Source: Paraburkholderia domus (GTDB lineage: Bacteria; Pseudomonadota; Gammaproteobacteria; Burkholderiales; Burkholderiaceae). From it: a DNA stretch of 64,000 bases. Made by a program: the position numbers and the translations under genes. Position 1 is the first letter of the stretch. Every line of letters starts with the position of its first letter. Shown one piece after another: positions 29,744 through 39,600 of this stretch. Below the pieces are notes generated by a model that ran no database searches, had not been told where the DNA came from, and worked only from the letters and a program-made list of their open reading frames with translations. The stretch spans positions 186,001-250,000 of the forward strand of contig NZ_CAJNAT010000005.1 of assembly GCF_905220705.1 (NCBI RefSeq), in the 5' to 3' direction.

Positions 29744-31396
29744 TCAGTTGCTAGAGTTGCCAAGCACGTCGACTTGCTGTGCGGGCACCTTGCCGCTCAT
29801 GACAGCAGGTGATGCGGGCGCAGAATCAGTCATCTGAGTATTCGGCATTGTGCCGACATCATTTCCCGACGTGACTGGCGGACGTTTTGCGGCATTCAGC
29901 ATGCGGAGCGCCTCGGCAACGCCGATCGCCGGCGCTGGTTGTGCCGTGCCGCTGGTGATCGGGGCAGGACTCACCGTGACCGCTTGCGGCGGTGTGCTGC
30001 GAAGCGGAGTCGGGGTAACCGCGGGCGTTGGCCCGATCGGATGCCGTGTGGCGGGCGTGGAGTCTTCCTGTTCCGTGGCCGCGAGTGGGCTCGGATTGCC
30101 AAAACCGCTGCGATACTTTGCATCGAACTTGTCCGCTCGTGCCAGCAGATCCGTATTTGGTGACAGCGCCGGGTCGGAAATGACAGGTGTCACGAAAATG
30201 ACGAGATCGCTCTTCTTTGAGCGGAAACTGTCCGAGCGGAATAATTGGCCGATGATTGGTAACTGGCCCAGGAATGGCATGCCACTGCTGGCGTTCAGCG
30301 CATCGGCGCTGATGAGTCCGGAAATGGCGATTGTCTCTCCGGCCCGCATCGAAATGTCGGAACTCGTCCTTCGGGTCATGAAGCCAGGGAAGCCGCCGTA
30401 GGAAACCGACGGGTCGATCTGACTGATCTCAGTCTGAAGGTTGGCCGATATGATGTTGTTCGCATCGACAACCGGTTTGATATTCAGCTTGATGCCATAT
30501 GGCTTGTAGTCGACATCGGTGGTGCCGAGCGCGCCAGCTTTTGGAATGGGCACTTCGCCGCCAGCGAGGAATGTTGCGGTGCCGCCGCTTTTCGTATTCA
30601 ACTCCGGTGCTGCAAGAATGAAGGCGTCGCCGTTGTTGACCGCGAAGTTGATCTTCGAAGTGATGTTGGACGCGATGCCCGCGAGGAAGTAGCCGGTCCC
30701 AGCCGTTACAGCGGTTGCGGCGCCGGTCGCGACGCTTGCTGCTCCGCCGATGACTGGTCCGTTGAACGGGCTGTCCCACGCGATGCCGAGATTTTGCTGG
30801 CCGGTGCGCGTGATCTCCATGATCTGTACCTTGAAGTGGATGGTCTTCTTCAGCGCATCACCTTCGTCGATAGTGGTGGTATCGATCACATTGCTTAGGT
30901 CCTCGGTGGCAGCTTTGACGAGCGGCGCCATGTCACGATGCACGACACCCGACAAGACGATGTTGGGGCCAATTGACTGGATGCGCAGCCCTGGTACTGA
31001 CTGCAAGACGGAGCGCAATTGATCGAGGGAGGCGCTCACGTCGCCCTTGGCGATGCGAACGGTGGTTTGCAGCGCGATACCCTTGTCGTTCCACACGACC
31101 AGCGAGGTGACGCCTGGCGCTTCGCCCAGCAGCATCAATCGGCCGTCGACCACATTCGCAGTCACCAGTTTTCCGTTGCCGATCGCTACGCGCTTGATCG
31201 TGCCGGGCACGTGCAGGATGCGAACTTCGCCGCGATACATTTCGAGCAGGTTGGCGCTGACTGTTGCGCTGTCACCAGCGTAGGACGTAGCAGACTCTGC
31301 GAGCGCGACAGGCGTCGCTTCGCACAGGAGAATGCCGATGACGATCGACGAGAAGATTCGGCGACGAAACAGCGTCGCGTGATTTTTGACTTTCAT
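29744..31396 (-). CDS. cpaC: Flp pilus outer-membrane secretin RcpA/CpaC
   Basis: A 550-residue secretin with a signal peptide ending VALAES. The N-terminal domain of the CpaC type contains EVRILHVPGTIKRVAIGNGK, and a BON-like or N1 part GLRIQSIGPNIVLSGVVHRD follows. The C-terminal secretin domain (about 210 to 440) shows TFLAGGEVPIPKAG, YGIKLNIKPVVD and VSYGGFPGFMTRRTSSDISM, ending in the pore motif SKKSDLVIFVTPVI. The last 100 residues are a Pro/Thr/Ala-rich tail. Secretins form the outer-membrane gate for the pilus. It follows the cpaB gene by 23 bp. No RcpB pilotin gene is visible. Confidence 0.92.
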   Translation of the reverse strand: MKVKNHATLFRRRIFSSIVIGILLCEATPVALAESATSYAGDSATVSANLLEMYRGEVRILHVPGTIKRVAIGNGKLVTANVVDGRLMLLGEAPGVTSLVVWNDKGIALQTTVRIAKGDVSASLDQLRSVLQSVPGLRIQSIGPNIVLSGVVHRDMAPLVKAATEDLSNVIDTTTIDEGDALKKTIHFKVQIMEITRTGQQNLGIAWDSPFNGPVIGGAASVATGAATAVTAGTGYFLAGIASNITSKINFAVNNGDAFILAAPELNTKSGGTATFLAGGEVPIPKAGALGTTDVDYKPYGIKLNIKPVVDANNIISANLQTEISQIDPSVSYGGFPGFMTRRTSSDISMRAGETIAISGLISADALNASSGMPFLGQLPIIGQLFRSDSFRSKKSDLVIFVTPVISDPALSPNTDLLARADKFDAKYRSGFGNPSPLAATEQEDSTPATRHPIGPTPAVTPTPLRSTPPQAVTVSPAPITSGTAQPAPAIGVAEALRMLNAAKRPPVTSGNDVGTMPNTQMTDSAPASPAVMSGKVPAQQVDVLGNSSN

Positions 31397-31419
31397 TTCT
31401 TGAAACCTGTGTTCTTTAC

Positions 31420-32469
31420 TCAGTTCCGACCCGGCGTGCCGCGCGTATCGTTTTTCTGGAGTTGCTTGGCGATGGCATTCGCCTCTTCGTAGACGTTCGG
31501 CCGTTTGGCTTCAGAAGACGAGTCGGAGGGCCAACTGGACGATTGCGCGGAGTTTTCGAGCGCAGTAGATGTAGCAGAGGATGCTGGAATGAGCTTCGTC
31601 TGAGTCAGGTCGCCGCCACCAGAGATAATTTCAACGACTGCCGGGCGTCCAGTGATACGCGAGAACAGGTTGCCTTCCACAAGCTGCATCGGGATATGGT
31701 TGTCCTTATCGTCCGAGTTTCTAAGAATCAAACGCAGCGCGCCCACTTTCTGCGCCAGTACGATTCGTGCGGCTTCCGATACAGGGACTTGCACAGTGAC
31801 AGTTCCGTAATTCGACGCTGACTGCGGATTGTTGGCGTTTTGCATGGCTTCGCCTGCGTCGCGCGGACGGATGTCTTGTCCCGTAGCCAGAATTAGCGCA
31901 TCGGGCATCAGCAACCGGATCATCTTGCCGTCGCTGGTCGATGATGTGTTGGCGTCGGCTTGCGGATCGAGGTTCTTGCCGACCCAGTAAATGTCGACTC
32001 GATTTCCTGGGCGAACCATCGCAGAAGTCGAATTGACCGTATCGATCTCAAGCGTGAGTGCCCGCTGCCCGGGTGGAACAACGTCAGAGAAGTCGCGGCC
32101 GCGTAGCGCATCAATGTCGCCTGCGCGCAGCGGTAGACCACGTCGAACCGCCTTGACGAGGCGCGATGGACGATATGCGTCGAAATCCGCGGCGCGGATC
32201 ATATCGTCGTAGACCAGATCGGGAGCGATTTCACGTGCAACGAAGTCACCACTGGACAATGGCGTGCCAATCGGCACGTCCCGGCTTGGGACGACGACCT
32301 CGATGCCGGCGCGATTTCGTTGGCCGGCCATTTCGGCCTTGATCTTGGCCTCGCGGTCCGTAAGATACTTGTACAGCAGAAACGTCAGGCCCCCTGCCAC
32401 CAGCACGGCAGCGATCAGCAGGACCCAGGAGTTTCCAAGAAGCGAGCGAAATTTAATTTTTTTAAGCAT
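31420..32469 (-). CDS. cpaB: Flp pilus assembly protein CpaB/RcpC
   Basis: A 349-residue periplasmic protein anchored by one N-terminal helix (SWVLLIAAVLVAGGLTFLLY, residues about 14 to 33). A SAF-type domain follows (VVPSRDVPIGTPLSSGDFVA; GLPLRAGDIDAL). The CpaB/RcpC core reads RALTLEIDTVNSTSAMVRPG, NRVDIYWVGKN and TVTVQVPVSEAARIVLAQKV. SAF domains are found in proteins that bind glycan or assist pilus base assembly, and RcpC has been linked to Flp pilin modification. Its C-terminal 50 residues are Ser-rich. Situated between a short Flp-like pilin gene and the secretin gene. Confidence 0.9.
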   Translation of the reverse strand: MLKKIKFRSLLGNSWVLLIAAVLVAGGLTFLLYKYLTDREAKIKAEMAGQRNRAGIEVVVPSRDVPIGTPLSSGDFVAREIAPDLVYDDMIRAADFDAYRPSRLVKAVRRGLPLRAGDIDALRGRDFSDVVPPGQRALTLEIDTVNSTSAMVRPGNRVDIYWVGKNLDPQADANTSSTSDGKMIRLLMPDALILATGQDIRPRDAGEAMQNANNPQSASNYGTVTVQVPVSEAARIVLAQKVGALRLILRNSDDKDNHIPMQLVEGNLFSRITGRPAVVEIISGGGDLTQTKLIPASSATSTALENSAQSSSWPSDSSSEAKRPNVYEEANAIAKQLQKNDTRGTPGRN

Positions 32470-32490
32470 GACATATTAACCCTGGGAAAA

Positions 32491-32673
32491 TCAGGGTAGG
32501 GAGAGACTGAAGCTATAAGCACCAAAATACGATTTGAACGCTGCCGCAAGGGCGGTGATAGGAGGAATATCACTGCCCGAAATCAGCACAATCGCAATCA
32601 GAAGCGTTACCAGCACGTATTCGACATAAGCTTGGCCGCGTTGCCGACCGAGGTGTCTTGCGGAATGTTTCAT
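32491..32673 (-). CDS. Second, short Flp-like prepilin
   Basis: A 60-residue protein with a basic 13-residue leader followed by GQAYVEYVLVTLLIAIVLIS. The Gly, +5 Glu and +6 Tyr pattern is exactly that of Flp-type prepilins, and a single hydrophobic helix follows. Mature length would be 47 residues, ending in an aromatic-rich tail (FKSYFGAYSF). It could be a minor pilin or a second major one. Its ATG starts right at the end of the upstream gene (zero spacing), within the Tad operon. Confidence 0.75.
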   Translation of the reverse strand: MKHSARHLGRQRGQAYVEYVLVTLLIAIVLISGSDIPPITALAAAFKSYFGAYSFSLSLP

Positions 32674-33387
32674 TCAACGGTTCCTTGCTGCATTGATGAC
32701 TGCCTCGGTTTGCCCGTTGCGGTCGGAAAAAATCACGTCCAGACGGTCACTGCCGCGCTGCATGACCATGGCATTTCCCATAATTCGCTGGGAGCCGTCT
32801 AACCGGTACGCGGGCGCTTGGGTGACGGTAGACCAGCCTTCGTCCGAAAGCTTGGTGCTGTAGCGCTGGGCGTTGTCGCTGGCGCGGCCGGACATTTCAA
32901 CGAGCCATGTGCGCCCTGCCTGGCCAGGGTCGCGACTTTCGACATCCGAAATAATCTTGCCGCCTTCCGGAAACGGAACGACCGAGTCGGGTATCCGATG
33001 CCGTACGGCTTGGCCGGACAGCTGCATCACGCTCAGGAGCCCTTTGGTTTTCGCGCCGTCGGGCTGCGGCGGAATGGTGAGTACGTAGTGGCACGTATCG
33101 TCCAAGGCGCTGAGCAGCCAGCCGGACGGTCCGCGCTTTCCCTTCGCCGGTACGCCTTCGTTCGTCCAGAATTCGCGGAACTCGTTCGATACATCAGAGG
33201 GCGATCCAGCGAACTCGAGTCCCCACACGGAAGTAGGGACGCCGTTCACGATCATGTCGCGACCGATGGCCTGCATGCGGTCCGCTTTGACGGGCTGTTT
33301 GTCGCAGGCGGTGTCCGCCATCGCGACGCCAGAGATGAGTGCGAACGCGAGCCAACTGCAGCGCGCGATTAACTGAGCGAATGTCAT
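32674..33387 (-). CDS. Secreted protein of unknown function in the Tad operon
   Basis: A 237-residue protein with a signal peptide (LAFALISGVAMADT, cleavage after about residue 24). I do not recognise the family. The mature part has two cysteines (TACDKQP and DDTCHYVLT) and mixed alpha/beta character without repeats or membrane helices. It is tied to the pilus operon: its ATG overlaps the stop of the tadE-like gene upstream by four bases, and the short pilin gene follows directly. A periplasmic accessory role in pilus assembly is the natural guess from position, with no sequence evidence for a specific activity. Confidence 0.7.
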   Translation of the reverse strand: MTFAQLIARCSWLAFALISGVAMADTACDKQPVKADRMQAIGRDMIVNGVPTSVWGLEFAGSPSDVSNEFREFWTNEGVPAKGKRGPSGWLLSALDDTCHYVLTIPPQPDGAKTKGLLSVMQLSGQAVRHRIPDSVVPFPEGGKIISDVESRDPGQAGRTWLVEMSGRASDNAQRYSTKLSDEGWSTVTQAPAYRLDGSQRIMGNAMVMQRGSDRLDVIFSDRNGQTEAVINAARNR

Positions 33388-34262
33388 GGTCTGAGTCGAT
33401 CGTTTGGAACAACGTCCTGCCGAATACGGCCGAACTCGAGCTGGGCGGTGGTGGTAATCTCTGGCGCGTACTTTTGCAGACCGGTATAGAGAGACGGTTG
33501 CACCACAATCGTGTTAGCCGCGGGAACTGCCTTGGCGAACAGCGCCTTCGCGTTTGAACTACCCTCTGCTAGCCACGTATTCGATAGCAACACATTCGTG
33601 TCGCTGAAGCTCAGCCCTGAAAAGCCGGGCCACAATCGCTTAAGCGTATCGCTGTCTTGTGCAATGGCAATACCGAGCGTGCCGGTTTGCAGTGTGCGTG
33701 TCGGCAGAGCCATCTTTGCGCTGTACGTGCCGCCGCTGGCGCTCTGCACCGCGCCGAATGTCGATGCGGTGTATTGCTCCAGGTTTGTAGCGGGTCCTTC
33801 GCTGTTAGCGGTGATGACGCGGACGTCCTGGGCCGAACTGAGAAATGGTTTGCCGCTGTGATCGGCCCACATTGCCTGCTGGGCAGACGGCAACGACTCA
33901 GCATTGCGGTCCGCGCTGCTGATCGTCGTGCCGTTGGCCGAGGCGAATCGCTGCAAAAATTCGCGCCGCATTTCGTCATCCATCTTGCCGTTTGTCACGG
34001 CTGTATTGCCATAGCTGGTCGACCAACCCTCCGTACTTGTAGGATCGGTTTTCAAGTTCTTCTCCGGATCTCCGTCCGACCAAACGGTTCGTTCCCAGGC
34101 GACGTAACGAGAACCCATCAGCGTCTTGTTGCGAACGTCATTGAATTTGCCGAGCATCACGATGGCGAGGAACAGTACGCTCATGACCAACACTGTGGCG
34201 ACCAGAAACTCCACAACGGCTTGACCAGATTGATTTGCGCTTTTGATATTGATTCGCATCAT
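33384..34262 (-). CDS. TadE-like pseudopilin/pilus assembly protein 2
   Basis: A 292-residue protein with a prepilin-like N-terminus: leader MMRINIKSANQSG followed by QAVVEFLVATVLVMSVLFLA, so cleavage after Gly leaves Glu at +5. A single helix is followed by VRNKTLMGSRYVAWERTVWS, then a long periplasmic domain. This resembles the other TadE-like protein of this operon in layout, but not obviously in sequence beyond the pilin helix. Starts and stops overlap both neighbours by four bases, so it is translated together with the TadG-like gene upstream and the unknown secreted protein downstream. Confidence 0.82.
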   Translation of the reverse strand: MMRINIKSANQSGQAVVEFLVATVLVMSVLFLAIVMLGKFNDVRNKTLMGSRYVAWERTVWSDGDPEKNLKTDPTSTEGWSTSYGNTAVTNGKMDDEMRREFLQRFASANGTTISSADRNAESLPSAQQAMWADHSGKPFLSSAQDVRVITANSEGPATNLEQYTASTFGAVQSASGGTYSAKMALPTRTLQTGTLGIAIAQDSDTLKRLWPGFSGLSFSDTNVLLSNTWLAEGSSNAKALFAKAVPAANTIVVQPSLYTGLQKYAPEITTTAQLEFGRIRQDVVPNDRLRP

Positions 34263-35785
34263 GGCTTTCCTGTCGGGGCTCCCGCCGAGATTTGCGTCGC
34301 CATCGCGGTGCTGCGTTCGCTGCTGCTGACCGGCGCGAGCGTGGCCTGCCAGTACGGACTGAAGAGACTCGGGTATTCCGTTTGTCCGTCAGCGCGCGCC
34401 CATGCATCTGCGTGCATCAATGCGCCGCTGATTGCACCCAAGGAACTTTCGTTCGGGCGAACGAAATAAGCATTCGCGCTCGACAGAGCCCGCATGACAC
34501 CACCGGCGTCGTTAGACTGGACCGTCATGCGACCACCGCCTTGCAAGCCCGGTGTCTTTACGAGAGTGTCGCCGGCGCGCTCCACTTCAATCGTGATACG
34601 GGGGGCCTTGTTTGCCACCGGTGTGCCGCTCATGTCCTGATAGGGCAGCAGACCGCCGTTGTTACTGTCGAGGGAGGTGCCGGGTCCGTCTAAGAATTGT
34701 TTCGCCATGGCTGGCGACACGAGAGAACCCGGCATCGGGCTGGTGTGATCGCCGAAGTTGTAATAGTCGCCATAGCCCTGCCAGTCTTCCCTTGCTGCGA
34801 ACGGCGGGCGCGACATGAAGGTCGTAATGTTTCCGTTGGCGCTTCCGCCACTGCCCGCAATGGCGTCAAACGCATACAAGCAAGTGATATTTACGTGTGC
34901 GGTGCTAGCGTCAATAGACTGCCAACCTTTCTTGTCGGTGCGTAATTGGGTGCCGCCGTCGTGTGAGACTGTGATGGTGATACGGCCACCGCCGTTCCGG
35001 CAAACCTTGCTGGCGGAGTCATCAAGTTGCTGGTAGCCCGCGACGCTGCGTGTCGAATCACGATTCTTGACGAAATCGTCAAGCGTGTCTTCGTTGGTCA
35101 CGATGTCAGCGAAATGGTCGTAGCCTTGCGTGCCTGCCGGCGTGACGGTTCGCGTGTACGACTGCCATGCCGCCAACTGAACAGCATTGCGCGGGCCTGT
35201 GAAATAGCCGTTTGTGACGTGCGTGTCGCCTTGATTTTGTCGGGCAACAGCATCGGCCGTGTCCGGCACGGCGACGAACACAGCGGCATGGTAATTCGCC
35301 TGAGCGTTGCTCAATGCCAGGTTGATCGATCCAATGCCCTTTGTAAGTGTGGGAAGCAACGCGTCCAGGGTTGCGCGCACTGGCGCAATATCAGCCTTGC
35401 CGCGATTTTTCGGCGTGGTCCATTGGTCGGGGTGATCCGCGATCCCGTTCACGCTATCGTCGAGATCGGAATGGCCATAGGTGGAATCCAGATCGTCGAT
35501 CCAGGATTTCAAACCAACGGCCTGCGCTGCGGTGACCTGATTGGCGATCATCGCGCGGTTTGTATAGGCGGAGAAGTTGTAGTCGCGTGCCTGGAGCACG
35601 GCTGCACTATAGGCAGCGGCGTCCGCTGTGTTTTGGAGTTTGATCTTGGCGCTCGTCATCTGGAACGAGTTGAACGCCACATAGAGGCCGATGCTGCCGA
35701 TCAAGAGGAAAATCAGAGCAGGGACCAGCGCCTGCCCGCTAGCGCTGGCGACCCTGGCCCTGCCCTTGCGGGCAGAGCGTTTCAT
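34259..35785 (-). CDS. TadG-like pilus assembly protein
   Basis: A 508-residue protein with a basic N-terminus and GQALVPALIFLLIGSIGLYV, a single prepilin-like helix. The following FQMTSAKIKLQNTADAAAYS is the TadG/TadE_N (Flp pilus-assembly) signature. Unlike true pilins it has proline at the +5 position instead of glutamate, so it may not be processed. The long C-terminal domain has several cysteines and is presumably periplasmic. The ATG at 35785 gives a normal short leader; the longer open frame to 35956 overlaps the flp gene and is rejected. It lies 25 bp after the major pilin gene. Confidence 0.82.
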   Translation of the reverse strand: MKRSARKGRARVASASGQALVPALIFLLIGSIGLYVAFNSFQMTSAKIKLQNTADAAAYSAAVLQARDYNFSAYTNRAMIANQVTAAQAVGLKSWIDDLDSTYGHSDLDDSVNGIADHPDQWTTPKNRGKADIAPVRATLDALLPTLTKGIGSINLALSNAQANYHAAVFVAVPDTADAVARQNQGDTHVTNGYFTGPRNAVQLAAWQSYTRTVTPAGTQGYDHFADIVTNEDTLDDFVKNRDSTRSVAGYQQLDDSASKVCRNGGGRITITVSHDGGTQLRTDKKGWQSIDASTAHVNITCLYAFDAIAGSGGSANGNITTFMSRPPFAAREDWQGYGDYYNFGDHTSPMPGSLVSPAMAKQFLDGPGTSLDSNNGGLLPYQDMSGTPVANKAPRITIEVERAGDTLVKTPGLQGGGRMTVQSNDAGGVMRALSSANAYFVRPNESSLGAISGALMHADAWARADGQTEYPSLFSPYWQATLAPVSSSERSTAMATQISAGAPTGKP

Positions 35786-35810
35786 GATGATTATCGTGAG
35801 AGCAAGCTGA

Positions 35811-36101
35811 TTAGTTGCCCGACATGCCGATGTTGTTGTTTGCGTCGTACGTGCCCATGTTCTTCGTCTTGTTCGCGTTGCTCGTCGCGTCGTTAGCATT
35901 CTGTTGCGACGACTTGATGTTGTCCGTACCTGCCTGGCCTGACATTTCCTTGGCAAGACCGGCGGTCTGATTACGCAGCGTTTGACCGAACAGCGAATAG
36001 ACGCCGATTGCCGACACGGCGATTAGTGCGACGATGATGATGTACTCAGTCATGCCTTGACCAAGTTGCTTGCTTTTACGGCGGATTTGGGAAAGTTTCA
36101 T
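35811..36101 (-). CDS. flp: Flp-type major prepilin
   Basis: A 96-residue prepilin. The leader MKLSQIRRKSKQLG is followed by QGMTEYIIIVALIAVSAIGV, with the Gly, +5 Glu, +6 Tyr pattern of type IVb Flp pilins. The mature pilin continues YSLFGQTLRNQTAGLAKEMS and has an unusually polar, Asn/Ser/Thr-rich C-terminal tail (NANDATSNANKTKNMG) beyond the normal 50 to 60 residues. It is the first gene of the Tad operon, as expected for the major pilin. The ATG at 36101 is preferred because it gives a normal basic leader, though no strong ribosome site is visible; the frame extends to 36191. Confidence 0.88.
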   Translation of the reverse strand: MKLSQIRRKSKQLGQGMTEYIIIVALIAVSAIGVYSLFGQTLRNQTAGLAKEMSGQAGTDNIKSSQQNANDATSNANKTKNMGTYDANNNIGMSGN

Positions 36102-36690
36102 GATATCTATTTCAAGTGAATTAATAAAATGCATGTTGTCTGTGCGTGGTTTTACCGTGCATTGATATTTTGAATGGTGACATAAATTCACGAATTAGCT
36201 GATCAAAATGCAGAGCAACAGTGCCGGGACGAAGTATAGGAATCGGCGGGTTTTAGATGGGAGGGAAATTTCTCAACATTCGAAGTTCGTTTCCCAGGCC
36301 GAGCGATAGTTGGATCTGTTGCTACGGGTAGGCACAGTCACTTGAAGGGCAGGGGCGATTCCGGTGTGCGCACCACTGTTGCAACGGCGTCACGCACGCC
36401 AATAGTGCCTCATATCTTGATAGAAGGAACTGATTCGGCGTGGCTTCAGGTCGGGCATGGTTAATCAGCCCATTTCGGCATATGTCTTACATTCGTGCAG
36501 ATTATTCCCACGCATATTCATCTATTTCTGGGTTTTTGGGGATAGGTCTTGCAGTTAAATTCGCGGCACGTGAAAAGGTCTGGATCGAGTTTGTTTAGGA
36601 AAGGCGATCGGTTTTTTGCGGTGGCTGTCTACACGGCTTCAAAAATTTAACTGCGAGCGGGGCTCGCCCGTTTTTGGGAATGCAACAGGT
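36102..36690. other. Divergent regulatory gap between flp and the adhesin gene
   Basis: This 589-bp gap separates the divergent pilin and adhesin genes and contains no believable gene. It is visibly more AT-rich than the flanks. No perfect sigma-70 or sigma-54 promoter was recognised. On the minus side TTGATC followed after 16 bases by TATGTC (near 36185-36212) is a weak promoter candidate for flp. Its length suggests space for several regulator sites; the response regulators at 22657 and 46911 are candidates. Confidence 0.6.
36653..36678 (+). promoter_or_regulatory. Terminator-like hairpin in the adhesin leader
   Basis: GCGAGC (36653-36658) and GCTCGC (36662-36667) pair around GGG and are followed by CCG and TTTTT. 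A competing pairing, CCC (36667-36669) with GGG (36676-36678) around GTTTTT, overlaps it. The structure ends 12 bases before the adhesin ATG. It could attenuate transcription or limit ribosome access; both are inference. Confidence 0.45.
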
Positions 36691-39600
36691 ATGAATAAAG
36701 TTTATAAATCGGTTTGGAACGCAAAGGCGGGCACCTATGTGGCCGCTGCGGAGACCGCGAAGGGTAGTGGGAAGAAATCGAGTCGTAGTGCTCGAAATGT
36801 TGCGATTTCCGCGGTCGGGCTCTTCTCCGCGCTCGGCGCCGTGAATTCAGCCTATGCGTATTTCAGCATTGACTATACGAGCATTGGGGGGTCTGGCATA
36901 TCTGATGGTTGGAACGCCGACGGATCACAACACGATTTCACTCTTCGTGTTCCTAACATAACGTCAGCTGTCAATGCCGGAGTTAAGCCGGGCGACACAA
37001 TAGCGGTCACTGGCGGGTATTCAGGGACTTGTATCGTGGACGCGCAGATGGAGTGTAAGGGCGTATTTGCTGGCGCGTCCGGCGGAAGTGGTAGTGGCAC
37101 GGGTACAGGCACAGGGGGCAACACGGGCGGTGGAATTTCGCTTGAAGACGCTTATCAGTACGTGTACCAGAAAAATGACCTGAAGTATTTCCACGTGTCC
37201 TCGACCAAGCCGGACTCGGTAGCTTCCGGTGCGGATGCGATGGGCATCGGCCCGCACGCGGTGGCAAGTGGTACGGATAACATAGCGATTGGCGACGAGG
37301 CGTTGGCATCGGGCGGGAACTACGCGATTGCGATTGGCGGTGGTGCCCAAGCGGCTGCCAATGGCGCTGTCGCGGTCGGCCAGACCGCGCAGGCGACCAA
37401 CAGCTCCGCGCTCGCGTTGGGCAACCAGGCGTCCGCTCTGGCGACCAATGCGGTAGCACTGGGAGCGGGGTCCGTCGCTGTTCGCGCCAATACGGTATCG
37501 GTCGGTAGACCGGGCGGCGAACGTCAGATTGTCAATGTCGCGCCGGGTACGGCGGGCACTGACGCGGTCAACCTGGATCAGTTGCGCGCAGCCGTTAGTG
37601 GTGGCACGCCGACCCCGACTCCGACACCCACGCCGGTCGATCTGAAGTACTTCCACGCGAACTCAACACTTGCCGACTCTGTCGCGGGTGGTGCGGAGAG
37701 CGTAGCTATCGGCGGCAATGCGACCGCGAACGCGAACAATTCGGTTGCGCTGGGAGCGAACTCGCTGGCGAATCGAGCGAATGTTGTCTCGGTGGGCAGC
37801 AGCGGTGCAGAACGGCAGATAACCAACCTCGCTGCAGGTACCTCTGACACCGACGCAGTCAACGTGAAGCAACTGAACACCTCGATCGCGAGCGCGGTCA
37901 CTGGGGGCACGTTACCCGACTTGGTGAAGTATGACGACTCGACACACGCCACGCTGACGCTGGGCGGTGCTGATTCCACGACTCCTGTCGCTCTCCTGAA
38001 CGTCAAGGCGGGAGCGGTTAACGGCAAGAGCACGGACGCCGTGAACGGAGCGCAGTTGTACAACCTCCAGGAGTCGGCCACCTCGTCCTTTCAGACCCTG
38101 ACAAACCTGATCATTGACACGGACAATCGGACCTACGGTCTGGCGCAAAGTGTCGCTGCGGCGATGGGCGGTGGTTCGAAGGCGAATCAGCTTGACAACA
38201 CGATCAGCGCGCCGGCCTACGCGGTGGATGGCACGACGTACAACAACGTTGGTGATGCCATCGGCGCACTCGCATCTGCGAGCACCGGCACTGACGCAGT
38301 CAAATACGACACCTCGAGCCACGACAAGGTTACGCTGCGCGGCAGTGGCTCGACCACGCCGGTCGCACTGACCAACGTGGCAGCGGGCCAGATCACGTCG
38401 AGCAGTAGCGACGCTGTCAACGGTTCGCAACTGTACGGTACGGCAAACAGCGTGGCAGCCGCACTGGGTGGCAATTCATCGGTTGGTGCGGACGGCAAGG
38501 TATCCAAACCGGCCTACACACTGGACGGCAGCACTTACAACGACGTCGGTGCTGCCCTGAACGCGGTGAATGCAAAGGCTTCCTCTGGTTCGACGGACGG
38601 CGTGGTGTACGACACGTCGGCACACAACAAGGTGACATTTGGCGGGACGACCGCAGGACATCCTGCCGTCACTCTGACCAACGTCGCAGCCGGCCAGATT
38701 ACGTCCAGCAGCAATGACGCAGTAAACGGCTCGCAACTGTATGGCGCGATGGCCAGCACGGCCGCAGCGCTTGGCGGCAATTCGGCAGTGCAACCCGACG
38801 GCACGGTTTCAAAACCGGCCTACACGGTCGCGGGCACCACGTACAACGACGTCGGTTCTGCGATTGACGCAGTGGGCACAGCCGTTGGCGATATCAATAA
38901 CAATGTCGCAAGTACGACGAAGTACATTAAAGTGGTGTCGACGGCATCGGGCGCAACGGCGAACGGAGCCGAGTCGGTTGCGATCGGCGGCAACGCATTC
39001 GCTAGCGCTACCAAGTCGCTTGCCATTGGCTCGGGCGCGCGCGCCCAGTTCGACAATTCCGTGGCGTTGGGTGCGAACTCGGTCGTGACGGACCCCAATA
39101 CGGTTTCGATTGGCCGGTCCGGCTCGGAAAGGCGGATCATGAACGTGGCCGCCGGCACTAACGATACGGACGCCGCGACGGTTGGCCAGCTGAATGCCTT
39201 GCAAAAGCAGGTTGTCCAGCAATCGAGCGGCGTGCGTTCAATGCTGCTTGGCGCCACGCCGGTCACGAGCTATATCGCGGTCAGCTCGAACATTACCCCC
39301 GGCATGGATCCGACGTCGGTCGACAATACCAAGTTGAACGCGATGGCTATCGGCCCGGGTGCCGAAAGTAACGGTGCGAATTCACTCGCCGTTGGCGCAA
39401 AGTCGCTTGCCAGCCTGGACGGTACGACAGCCGTTGGGTCGGGTGCAGCTGCCATGGCGCTTAACGCGACGGTCATTGGCAACGGCGCGACCACTAGCGG
39501 CGACGCAAACAACGGCGTGGCAATTGGTTACAACGCAAGTGCCGAAGGCGTCAACGCTATGGGCATCGGTTACAACGCTCATGGGCAGGGCGATGACTCG

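Noticed and set aside
36181..36240. Sigma-54-like GGCAC...TTGC words upstream of flp
   Set aside because: The distance between the GG and GC elements is too short for a -24/-12 promoter.
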